From: Synergistales bacterium
Lineage (GTDB): Bacteria; Synergistota; Synergistia; Synergistales; Thermovirgaceae
DNA: 9,832 bases
NCBI GenBank assembly: GCA_018434645.1
Contig: JAHDOX010000121.1
Span: 1-9,832, forward strand
Reading direction: 5' to 3'
This document shows positions 1 through 6,791 of this stretch, in pieces; the stretch's first letter is position 1, and every line of letters begins with the position of its first letter. Made by a program: the position numbers and the translations under genes. Under the pieces are notes generated by a model that was not told the origin of the DNA, did no database searches, and worked only from the letters and a program-made list of their open reading frames with translations.

Positions 1-147
1 GGGTACGTTTGTGGTGTCGAGTCCTGTCCATGCGTGGGAGGTCATTTTGACCCGCAGAATCAGCAGTTGCTCGAACAGGTGGTCGACGCGGATTGTACAG
101 CCTGGTCGATGAACTGTAGAAGAAGCGAAGAATATCAGCGTAGAGAA

Positions 148-178
148 CCGCCGTGGTACGGAACCGTACGCCCGGTGG
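148..178 (+). ncRNA. Group II intron domain V (catalytic hairpin)
   Basis: A lower stem pairs 147-153 with 173-179 (seven pairs including a G-U wobble at 150/176). A two- to three-base internal bulge follows, then a five-pair upper stem (156-160 with 165-169) capped by a four-base loop at 161-164. Domain V is the catalytic core of group II introns and its triad is AGC or CGC with a G-U wobble in the middle. Bases 149-151 read CGC and the middle G faces U176, as expected. The flanking GTGAGAGG and the domain VI hairpin just downstream agree with the usual bacterial layout. The hairpin is a few bases shorter than the usual 34 nt by my pairing, so its exact limits are uncertain. Confidence 0.7.
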
Positions 179-184
179 TGTGAG

Positions 185-220
185 AGGCCGGGGGAAGCAA
201 TTCCCCCGGCCTACTCGATT
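185..220 (+). ncRNA. Group II intron domain VI and 3' splice region
   Basis: A perfect 12-bp stem pairs 185-196 with 201-212 around a GCAA (GNRA-type) tetraloop. It is followed by ACTCGATT at 213-220. In group II introns domain VI carries the branch-point adenosine about 7-8 nt before the 3' splice site. A213 sits at that distance if the intron ends at 219 or 220. The stem is not followed by a T-run on either strand, so it does not look like a simple intrinsic terminator. The branch point and splice site are inferred from position only. Confidence 0.68.
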
Positions 221-250
221 CGACTTGATTGCCGATTGAAACATTTTACT

Positions 251-280
251 GGAAGCAGGGCGCTTTGCGCGCCCTGCCCC
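251..280 (-). terminator. GC-rich hairpin at the operon end, possible terminator
   Basis: A perfect 9-bp inverted repeat (255-263 with 269-277, loop TTTGC on the plus strand) lies 16 nt beyond the stop codon of the last minus-strand gene. Two G-U pairs and one G-C pair can extend the stem to 252-280 in the minus-strand RNA. The position fits a transcription terminator for the seven-gene operon. On the minus strand the stem is followed by TTCCAGTAAAATG, which lacks a solid U-tract. It may be a weak intrinsic terminator or only an RNA-end stabilising hairpin. On the plus strand it lies 35 nt beyond the intron end and also lacks a T-run. Confidence 0.5.
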
Positions 281-293
281 TGAATCCACAATT

Positions 294-1268
294 TTATCTT
301 TTCGCGGCTTCTTTTTCTTCAATACGTCCTGTCGGCGTATGTATCTGTTTCAGGACCGAAATTGCCACTTCCAAAGCCCTCTTCCCGTCCATGATGCCCA
401 CGAGAGGCTGTCGTCCCTCCCGGACACAGGTAACGAAATGCTGCAACTCAAGCTTGAGCGGTTCCCTTTTGGCGAAAACCGGATGTTCTATGACCTCCAT
501 CAGGCTGCTTCCCTTTTCCCTTATGCATCGATGTATGGACACGTCCTGGGTTTCATAGTTCAGGGATATGAACCTTTCCGGTTCCATTATCTCAAGCTGG
601 CGTAATCGCCGTTCCGAAACCCTGCTTACGAGGATGTGGGCCAGTGTCCCGTTTTCAAATGAAATCTGGGCCGTCGCCACGTCTTCAAGGGGGGATCTGA
701 TGGCACGTCCCATGGCCATTATGGAGGTAATCTCCGACGGTACCAAAGAAAGTATGATATCGATATCGTGGATCATCAAATCCAGCACCACACCGACGTC
801 GTTAATTCGTGACGTGAAGGGGCCGATGCGTTTGGACTGAAGGAAAAGCGGGCTCTTTACTATGTTTCGGACATGCTGGACTGCGCTGTTGAACCGTTCG
901 ATATGCCCTACCTGGAGAACCAGGTTTCTCGACGCGGCAAGTTTCAGAAGGCTTTCCGCCTCTTCCACTGTGGAAGTTACAGGTTTTTCTATCAGGACAT
1001 GGCACCCTGCCTCAAGGGACATCTTGGCAACTTCGTAATGATCAACGGTCGGCACTACTACACTTACGGCATTAGGACGGGCCGCCCTGAAAAATTTATC
1101 CAAATCGGAATAGTGTGGAACGCCCAACATCTCCCCTATTGATGCCGCCCTTTCTTCATTGATGTCGACGACTCCCACGACTTCCGTATTCAGCAGTTCC
1201 GTATATACCCTGGCATGATGGTAGCCCAGGTGACCGACTCCGATGACTCCGACTCGCAGAGGCCTCAT
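294..1268 (-). CDS. Gfo/Idh/MocA family NAD(P)-dependent oxidoreductase
   Basis: This 324-residue protein is a cytoplasmic sugar-type dehydrogenase of the Gfo/Idh/MocA family. The N-terminal Rossmann fold has the nucleotide-binding GVGHLG loop at residues 10-15 and an acidic VVDI strand end near 33-36. The family EKP motif is at 94-96, with the lysine expected in catalysis and cofactor contact. The C-terminal substrate domain has a D-x3-H-x2-D motif at residues 163-170, holding the likely catalytic histidine H167. No signal peptide or membrane segment is seen. The ATG has a GGGAG ribosome site about 11 nt upstream, in the 25-nt gap after the pgeF-like gene. By recall, the sequence resembles family members found beside lipid A genes in diderm bacteria. 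Some of those (GnnA) oxidise the 3-hydroxyl of UDP-GlcNAc as a step to amide-linked lipid A. The substrate here is not established. Inositol or other sugar dehydrogenases are alternatives. Confidence 0.9.
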   Translation of the reverse strand: MRPLRVGVIGVGHLGYHHARVYTELLNTEVVGVVDINEERAASIGEMLGVPHYSDLDKFFRAARPNAVSVVVPTVDHYEVAKMSLEAGCHVLIEKPVTSTVEEAESLLKLAASRNLVLQVGHIERFNSAVQHVRNIVKSPLFLQSKRIGPFTSRINDVGVVLDLMIHDIDIILSLVPSEITSIMAMGRAIRSPLEDVATAQISFENGTLAHILVSRVSERRLRQLEIMEPERFISLNYETQDVSIHRCIREKGSSLMEVIEHPVFAKREPLKLELQHFVTCVREGRQPLVGIMDGKRALEVAISVLKQIHTPTGRIEEKEAAKR

Positions 1269-1293
1269 GGAAGATCACACTCCCGAAGATGAA

Positions 1294-2115
1294 TTACTCG
1301 AATTTCGCATTTTCATTGTTGTCACTATTATCATTTTCCCACCAGTACCTCGAATTGTGGCCTGAAACGAGCAACCTTGCCAAAAGGAAATTGCTGTATT
1401 CGTCTTTGCCCCTGTGAGAATAAAAAATATCCTTCCTGCATAGTGTACAGAATGGAACCTCGAAAACAGAAGATTCACAAACTCCGGACTCCAAAAGCTG
1501 CCTGGTTATGATTCCTGAAAGGTCGAAATACACTTCCTTCTTTTTAAGAATAACATACTCAGAGGGGAAAACCTTCATCCCCCACGTTGTCCAGGGATCA
1601 TCCTCTTTTCTCCCGTAGCAATTTCCGCATATGCCGGGGCCTACCCAGGCCGAGGCACCGTCAAGGGCATCGGGACCAAGAGTGCCAGACACAGTGGAAA
1701 CCATTGCCGATGCCACATTCATTCCCGATCCTACAAAACCTGAATGTCCTACGGATATCCAGCGTCGTGGGTTGCGCCCGCATAGGACTATCGGAAAGCA
1801 GTCAGCAAAGCGCAAACTACCGAAATAACCCGGCCTGTCCAAAAAAAGGGCATCACCTTCGGGCCTTTCGGGAAGGCAGGATTTTTCATCCACGGTGATC
1901 ACGTTTCTGCCGTGCTCCTGCCTGGGTGCTGCCAGTGGTGGAAATTTCCCAGTTTCGAAAAAAGTGGCACCCAGCTTCTCCGGGTCACCTTCAGCGATCT
2001 CTGTGAGAACCCCCCTGCCGAAAAGCACCACCGAGATTTCGCCGTCGTTTATATATTCAAGCAGCCATTGGCCACTCCGTTTTTTGAGCGACCAGGGGGC
2101 ATCTTCAGGCAACAT
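1294..2115 (-). CDS. pgeF: PgeF/YfiH family (DUF152, multicopper polyphenol oxidase-like) protein
   Basis: This 273-residue protein belongs to the YfiH/YlmD/PgeF family. Members were first called laccases. Later work described zinc-dependent purine nucleoside phosphorylase/adenosine deaminase activity and, in E. coli, a role in editing peptidoglycan precursors. The three metal ligands expected for the family are present and correctly spaced: H68 in RQEHG, C106 in the ADCFP strand, and H124 in GHSGFVG. The VGPGICGNCY segment (158-167) and the C-terminal CTLC...FYSHRG block (223-236) also match. It is divergent in places: the usual HAGWRG after the third ligand reads HSGFVG, so the Trp and Arg are missing, and the protein ends in a short Asn/Asp-rich acidic tail. 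The ATG lies inside the end of folC (11-nt overlap) with a GGGGGA site about 9 nt upstream, suggesting translational coupling. The family call is firm; the true substrate is unknown. Confidence 0.87.
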   Translation of the reverse strand: MLPEDAPWSLKKRSGQWLLEYINDGEISVVLFGRGVLTEIAEGDPEKLGATFFETGKFPPLAAPRQEHGRNVITVDEKSCLPERPEGDALFLDRPGYFGSLRFADCFPIVLCGRNPRRWISVGHSGFVGSGMNVASAMVSTVSGTLGPDALDGASAWVGPGICGNCYGRKEDDPWTTWGMKVFPSEYVILKKKEVYFDLSGIITRQLLESGVCESSVFEVPFCTLCRKDIFYSHRGKDEYSNFLLARLLVSGHNSRYWWENDNSDNNENAKFE

Positions 2116-3433
2116 TACAGGTATTCCCCCACGCTGATGTTTTTTTAAGGATTTCCGCCACCAAGTACAGACTCCCGCAACAAAGAACGGTTCCGCTCGC
2201 TTCCAAGGCCTCCTTCAAGGCCTTTCCGGGAGTGTCGATTGTACGGATGCCATCCCACCCGGCTTGGACTGCTGCTTCCTTCAGTTCCTCGGTAGTTGCC
2301 GAACGGTCCATCCCGGGAACCTGAGTCAGGAAAAGTTTTCCTTCCAGTTTTTTAAGCAAAGAAAGGGATTTTTGGTAATCCTTGTCTTTCATGGACGCGA
2401 AAACCACGGAAAGGTCACCTCGCGACACTATCTCTGAAACTGCCTCTACCAGGGCGTTAATGCCGTGAGGATTATGAGCTCCGTCGAGTATCACAGTTCC
2501 GCCTTCCAATACACGGATATCGAACCTGCCCGGCAAACGGACACGCCTGAAACCTTTTTGGATTTGATCTTTTGTTACGGTTACACCTTCAGAGGAAAGA
2601 AGCCGAAGGGCAACAACGGCGTTCATCGCATTTAAAGCCTGATGTCTGCCTACAAGCCTCGTTTTGAGGTCCCTGAACGATTCTCCGAAAAGAAACGCGT
2701 CGAAGATGGTACCAGAAAGATCCACTTTCCTTACTTTCCACTTCGCGATGCGAGGGGTCACTATTCCCTGGTTTTTCAAGAAAAGACACCTGTTTTGATA
2801 TGCTCTTTCCAGCGTTACGTCTCCGCCTGCAAAACAACTTTTGCCATTCGGCCTCAGGACGGAGAACTTTTCCACTGCCACCGCCATTGGTGTTTCACCG
2901 AGATATTCAATGTGGTCAAGACCGATGCTAGTCAACACAGAAACAGCCACGTTCCGAAGAATGTTGGTGGCGTCCAGCCTCCCGCCAAGTCCGGCTTCGA
3001 CGATTGCCATGTCCACTTCTTCCGAGGCCGCGATCATAAAGGCCGTCGCAGTGGATACTTCAAAAAAAGTCGGCTTTTCGCAAATTTTTCGAAGCGCCGA
3101 CTCTACAACATCGATGGCTTCGTTCCATTTATCGGGCGAAACGATTTCACCGCCGATGCGAAGCCTTTCTCCAAAATGAACAAGATGAGGACTTGCATAC
3201 AGGGCCGTTTTCAATCCTGTTTCCCTCAATACCGATTCGACAAAAGCCGCCGTCGACCCTTTCCCGTTGGTACCCACCACATGAATGGCCCGAAAAGAGC
3301 GTTCGGGATGCCCCAAATACTCCAAAAGCCGGGCGATCCTCGAAAGCCCGGGTCGGATCACAGGATGTGCAATACGCGACATCCTTTTTTCAACTTCGTC
3401 GAAATCTTTAGTGGTCCATCCGACAATTCCCAT
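2105..3433 (-). CDS. folC: Folylpolyglutamate synthase / dihydrofolate synthase
   Basis: FolC (442 residues, normal length) is a cytoplasmic Mur-ligase-like enzyme. It adds glutamate to folates using ATP and, in many bacteria, also makes dihydrofolate from dihydropteroate. The ATP-binding P-loop GTNGKGS is at residues 54-60 and SPHL at 81-84. The family block EAGLGGRLDATN is at 146-157, a lysine in the EKFSVL segment (K189) fits the carbamylated residue of Mur-type ligases, and HQxxN is at 264-268. The C-terminal domain carries LDGAHNPHG at 316-324. The start is the ATG 38 nt after the valS stop, with an AGGAAAG site about 9 nt upstream. Its end overlaps the next gene by 11 nt. The valS-folC order is the same as in Bacillus. 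Whether it has both activities cannot be decided from motifs alone, though having one folC in such an operon favours the bifunctional type. Confidence 0.95.
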   Translation of the reverse strand: MGIVGWTTKDFDEVEKRMSRIAHPVIRPGLSRIARLLEYLGHPERSFRAIHVVGTNGKGSTAAFVESVLRETGLKTALYASPHLVHFGERLRIGGEIVSPDKWNEAIDVVESALRKICEKPTFFEVSTATAFMIAASEEVDMAIVEAGLGGRLDATNILRNVAVSVLTSIGLDHIEYLGETPMAVAVEKFSVLRPNGKSCFAGGDVTLERAYQNRCLFLKNQGIVTPRIAKWKVRKVDLSGTIFDAFLFGESFRDLKTRLVGRHQALNAMNAVVALRLLSSEGVTVTKDQIQKGFRRVRLPGRFDIRVLEGGTVILDGAHNPHGINALVEAVSEIVSRGDLSVVFASMKDKDYQKSLSLLKKLEGKLFLTQVPGMDRSATTEELKEAAVQAGWDGIRTIDTPGKALKEALEASGTVLCCGSLYLVAEILKKTSAWGNTCNVA

Positions 3434-3471
3434 TATGCAATACTTTCCTGTTTCCAGCCGCTTGCATCAGA

Positions 3472-6138
3472 TCATCCGCGCCGCAAACTTTCGAGGTTAT
3501 GGTCGATATTGTTTATTTTTTCCATGCTCTCTTCGAGCCTGAGCTTTTCTTTTTCGACCACTTCGACGGGAGCGTTTTGCAAAAACTTCTCGTTTTCAAG
3601 CTTCGTTCGCGATTTTTCCACGGCCTTTTCGATTTTTTCCTTCTCCTGTTGCAGGCGACTTATCTCTGCTGCAACGTCCAGGACGTCCCCGACGGGAAGG
3701 AATATCTCCCCAAATGGCAAAACAGCCGTCAGCGCCTGGGAGGGCCTTTGCCCTCCCGCAGAAGAAAAGTTGAAGCTGCTGATTTTCGTCAAAAGTGACA
3801 AAAGATCGGCATTGCGCTTCAAATCGGCGAGCAGGTTACCATCGTCGAAAACAAGATGGCCCGTTTCCAGCTTTTTCTGGGGGGGAAACCCGACTTCGGC
3901 CCTGAGATTTCGGAAGCCTCTGACAATTTCCTGAAAAATTGACATCTTTCGGCTTTCTTCAGCATCATCGAACCCGGAGTCTGCAACAGGCCAGCTTTCC
4001 CTTTCTATGGAATCATCCCCGAACCTGAAAAGGTGCCATAACTCTTCTGTAACAAAGGGAATAAAAGGATGAAGGAGCTTCAAAACATCCCCTAATACCT
4101 CTTGAAGCACCCATCGGGCCGCTTCCCGGCGGGTCGGTCCTTCCTCGTTCCGCAAGGCTGGTTTTGCCATTTCGAGAAACCAGTCGCAAAACTCGCCCCA
4201 GACGAACTCGTAAAGACTCCGTGCGGCCTCTCCGTAATGATAGGTATCAAGATAATTGGAGACCTCGCCGATTATTTTGTCCCGCCTGGCCAATATCCAC
4301 CTGTCATGATCTCGGAGAAAGGCTTTTTCCGGTTTTTCAGGCTTTTGCCCGTTGCAAAGATACATCTCCGCGAACCGGGCGGCGTTCCAGAGCTTGTTGA
4401 GAAAATGCCGATAGGCCTCTATACGCTCACGACTCAGAAATATATCCCTGCCCTGGACCGTCAGTGCCGCAAGGGTCAACCTGAGGGAATCTGCTCCGTA
4501 TTCTCCTATGATTTCCAGAGGGTCGATCACATTGCCCCTGGATTTGCTCATCTTGCGCCCTTCCTCGTCACGCACCAAAGCATGTATGTAAACGGTTCTG
4601 AAGGGGATATCCTTCATGAACTTGAGTCCCATCATTATCATTCTGGCCACCCAGAAAAAGAGGATGTCGAATCCCGTCGTCAAAAGGTCCGTCGGGTAAT
4701 AATACTTGAGATCCTCCGTATCATCGGGCCAGCCGAGAGTCGAAAAAGGCCATAAAGCACTGCTGAACCAGGTATCCAGAACGTCTTCTTCCTGGTTTAT
4801 CTCTAAACTCCCGCACTTTTCGCAGCGGTCGGGATCCTGTTCGGAAACGGTAAGGGAGCCACATTTTTCACAGGTCCAGGCAGGAATTCTGTGGCCCCAC
4901 CAAAGCTGCCGCGAGATGCACCAGTCCCGTATGTTTTCCATCCATTGGAAGTAGGTATTCTCCCACTGTTCCGGTATAATCTCGATTCGTTTTTCCCTGA
5001 CCGCCTCTATCGCTTCTTTGGCAAGAGGGGCTGTCTTGACGAACCACTGCTCCGACAGGTAAGGTTCTATCATGGTACCGCACCGGTAGCAACGCCCCAC
5101 AGAGTGATCATGTCTGTCCTTTCGGACGAGATAGCCCTCTCTTTCGAGCATTTCGACGATTTTCCGCCGTGCCTCGAAACGGTCCAGCCCTTCGAAGTCG
5201 GGCCCGGCCTTTTCGTTCATTCTTCCTGTTTCGTCGATAACCTGGACCGGCTCGAGGTCATGCCGTACGCCGACGAGAAAATCATTGGGGTCGTGGGCCG
5301 GGGTTATCTTGACGAGCCCCGTCCCGAACTCAGGATCCACCATGTTGTCTTCTATTATCGGGATCTCGCGACCACACAACGGGACGCGCACCTGCCTGCC
5401 TATATAGCCGGCATTGCCCTCGTCACGCGGATGTACAGCGACGGCAACAGCTCCTAGAATCGTTTCCGGGCGGGTCGTGGCGACCGTTACACCGCCGTCG
5501 CCATCGACAAAGGGGTAGCGCACGTAATAAAGTATGCCCTCCGCGGGCTCATGTTCTACTTCAAGGTCAGAGAGAGCCGTGTGACACCGCGGGCACCAGT
5601 TGATAATATATTTCCCCTTGTAAACAAGTCCTTCCTCGTACAGTCTTACGAACACGGCCCTGACCGCTCTCGAAAGGCCTTCGTCCATGGTAAAGCGCTC
5701 CCTGCTCCAATCGCAGGAAGCTCCCAGCTTCTTGAGCTGGTTTATGATCCTGCTGCCGTACTCTTCCTTCCACTCCCAGACCTTTTCGACGAAGGCGTCC
5801 CTTCCGAGGTCATGGCGCGAAATGCCTTGTTCCTGGAGTTGACGCTCAACAACGTTCTGCGTCGCAATCCCGGCATGATCGGTTCCGGGCAGCCACATGA
5901 CGTTTTTCCCTTTCATGCGCATATAGCGGCAGGTTATATCCTGAAGGGTGTTGTTGAGGGCATGGCCCATGTGCAACGATCCCGTGACGTTGGGAGGAGG
6001 AATCACTATGCTGAAAGGTTCTTTTTCCTCGTCCGGCGTGGATGAAAAAAGCTCCGTCTCCAGCCACCAGGCGTACCATTTATCTTCAATCGGAGAGGGA
6101 TCATAGGCTTTGCTTAACTCCGGGCCTTTGTCGGTCAT
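3472..6138 (-). CDS. valS: Valyl-tRNA synthetase
   Basis: ValRS (888 residues, typical length) is the class I synthetase that joins valine to tRNA-Val in the cytoplasm. The Rossmann catalytic domain shows the PPPNVTG segment followed by HMGH (56-59, the HIGH signature) and KMSKS at 529-533. The inserted editing domain (CP1, roughly 190-345), which clears threonine mischarged to tRNA-Val, includes ATTRPET at 220-226 and the TPAHDPND segment at 279-286. Cysteine pairs at 182/185, 350/353, 423/426 and 439/442 look like zinc-knuckle sites. An anticodon-binding helical domain follows (about 610-760), then the C-terminal coiled-coil arm typical of ValRS (about 822-885), rich in Lys and Glu. The ATG has a strong AAGGAGG site 8 nt upstream. 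There is no T-box leader in the 44-nt gap after ysxC, so expression probably follows the upstream operon. Confidence 0.98.
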   Translation of the reverse strand: MTDKGPELSKAYDPSPIEDKWYAWWLETELFSSTPDEEKEPFSIVIPPPNVTGSLHMGHALNNTLQDITCRYMRMKGKNVMWLPGTDHAGIATQNVVERQLQEQGISRHDLGRDAFVEKVWEWKEEYGSRIINQLKKLGASCDWSRERFTMDEGLSRAVRAVFVRLYEEGLVYKGKYIINWCPRCHTALSDLEVEHEPAEGILYYVRYPFVDGDGGVTVATTRPETILGAVAVAVHPRDEGNAGYIGRQVRVPLCGREIPIIEDNMVDPEFGTGLVKITPAHDPNDFLVGVRHDLEPVQVIDETGRMNEKAGPDFEGLDRFEARRKIVEMLEREGYLVRKDRHDHSVGRCYRCGTMIEPYLSEQWFVKTAPLAKEAIEAVREKRIEIIPEQWENTYFQWMENIRDWCISRQLWWGHRIPAWTCEKCGSLTVSEQDPDRCEKCGSLEINQEEDVLDTWFSSALWPFSTLGWPDDTEDLKYYYPTDLLTTGFDILFFWVARMIMMGLKFMKDIPFRTVYIHALVRDEEGRKMSKSRGNVIDPLEIIGEYGADSLRLTLAALTVQGRDIFLSRERIEAYRHFLNKLWNAARFAEMYLCNGQKPEKPEKAFLRDHDRWILARRDKIIGEVSNYLDTYHYGEAARSLYEFVWGEFCDWFLEMAKPALRNEEGPTRREAARWVLQEVLGDVLKLLHPFIPFVTEELWHLFRFGDDSIERESWPVADSGFDDAEESRKMSIFQEIVRGFRNLRAEVGFPPQKKLETGHLVFDDGNLLADLKRNADLLSLLTKISSFNFSSAGGQRPSQALTAVLPFGEIFLPVGDVLDVAAEISRLQQEKEKIEKAVEKSRTKLENEKFLQNAPVEVVEKEKLRLEESMEKINNIDHNLESLRRG

Positions 6139-6146
6139 TTGCGCGT

Positions 6147-6153
6147 CCTCCTT
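6147..6153 (-). promoter_or_regulatory. Strong Shine-Dalgarno of valS
   Basis: The minus strand reads AAGGAGG here, 8 nt before the valS ATG at 6136-6138. It fixes that start and suggests efficient independent initiation on valS within the operon transcript. The surrounding 44-nt gap shows no clear terminator or leader structure. Confidence 0.8.
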
Positions 6154-6182
6154 AAAGTCCTGTAATTTCCTTTCCCTTTCTT

Positions 6183-6791
6183 TTACAAGTCTTCATCCAA
6201 TCCGGCCAAGAATCCATCAAGGGCCTTTTGCAGGTCTTGTATACCGATTCTTTTTTCTGTGGAGACATAGATCGGAGCTCCCGCTGTCGGGGGAATATTC
6301 TCCAGATGTTTCCTGTAATAAGAGGAGCGTTTCGTCACAGGGATCTTGTCCGCCTTGGTGAAAGTGATTAAAACTGGAACGCCGCTTGCGGTAAGCCAGC
6401 GCTCCAGCTGCCTGTCGTTTTCCAGCATACCGTGCCTGAAATCGACTAGATGGACCACAAGCACCAGGGAAGGACGCGTGGTAATGTAGCCTTCGATCAA
6501 GTGCGACCACTGTGAACGTTCTGCTTTGGCTCTTTTCGCAAAACCAAAACCCGGAAGATCGACCAGGTGAAAGGGCCTCTTGGCTCTTACTTCGTAAAAA
6601 TTTATGCTCCGCGTCTTCCCCGGTTCGCGGCTGACTTTGGCAATACGCCTTCCCAGAAGAGCGTTTATCAAGGAAGATTTTCCCACGTTGGACCTTCCGG
6701 CAAAGGCGATTTCGGGCAGTCTTCCTTCGGGAAGCTGACTCATGTTATAAGATGTCGCAACAAGCGTTCCGGACCAGGTTGTTTCAGCCAT
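6183..6791 (-). CDS. ysxC: Ribosome biogenesis GTP-binding protein YsxC/EngB
   Basis: YsxC/EngB (202 residues, normal for the family) is a small TRAFAC-class GTPase needed for late assembly of the 50S ribosomal subunit. The GTPase motifs occur in order: G1 GRSNVGKS (32-39), G2 around T60 in GKTRSINFY, G3 DLPGFG (78-83), G4 TKAD (145-148) and G5 near VSTEK (176-180). The FAKRAK segment after G3 lies in the switch II region and is typical of EngB. The ATG overlaps the last codons of lon by 8 nt. No strong ribosome site is seen just upstream, so translation is probably coupled to lon. The lon-ysxC pairing is also found in Bacillus and supports the name. EngB is essential in several bacteria; essentiality here is inferred. 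Confidence 0.97.
   Translation of the reverse strand: MAETTWSGTLVATSYNMSQLPEGRLPEIAFAGRSNVGKSSLINALLGRRIAKVSREPGKTRSINFYEVRAKRPFHLVDLPGFGFAKRAKAERSQWSHLIEGYITTRPSLVLVVHLVDFRHGMLENDRQLERWLTASGVPVLITFTKADKIPVTKRSSYYRKHLENIPPTAGAPIYVSTEKRIGIQDLQKALDGFLAGLDEDL

Larger units (their letters stand above)
1..220 (+). mobile_element. Group II intron, 3' end (partial)
   Basis: The right part of this stretch carries the two 3'-terminal domains of a group II self-splicing intron. A domain V-like hairpin lies at about 148-178, followed by a domain VI-like hairpin at 185-212 and a short tail ending near CTCGATT. The intron reads on the plus strand, opposite to every protein gene in the window, and its 5' end and any reverse transcriptase/maturase gene would lie left of position 1. 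Positions 1-145 would be the end of domain IV or the tail of the intron ORF. I could not match any of the three plus frames there to the maturase C-terminus: frame 3 stops at 48-50, frame 2 at 110-112, and frame 1 runs on to 181-183. The exact 3' splice site (219 or 220) is inferred from the tail. Whether the intron is intact and mobile cannot be judged from this fragment. Confidence 0.68.

Noticed and set aside
185..212. The 12-bp GC-rich hairpin as an intrinsic terminator
   Set aside because: There is no T-run after the stem on either strand, and the adjacent domain V-like hairpin and CTCGATT tail fit group II intron domain VI better.
231..242. A GATTGAAAC string resembling the end of many CRISPR repeats
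   Set aside because: It occurs once only. No second copy at a 60-75 nt interval is seen in the 1-293 region and no cas gene is in the window.
757..768. The palindrome GATATCGATATC as a possible operator
   Set aside because: It is inside the oxidoreductase gene and encodes the conserved HDIDI segment, so the coding constraint explains it.
2642..3934. A 430-codon plus-strand open frame antisense to the start of folC and the end of valS
   Set aside because: It lies opposite two strongly conserved genes with intact motifs. Its translation looks like antisense composition (rich in Phe, Ser, Arg), with no recognisable domain and no convincing ribosome site. Long antisense frames are common opposite such genes.
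4102..6045. Several plus-strand open frames of 160-217 codons within valS
   Set aside because: They are shadows of the valS reading frame. The minus-strand protein has all ValRS signatures across the region, so the plus frames need no function.
6139..6182. Possible T-box or attenuator before valS
   Set aside because: The gap is only 44 nt and shows no T-box sequence or terminator hairpin. A T-box leader needs far more space.
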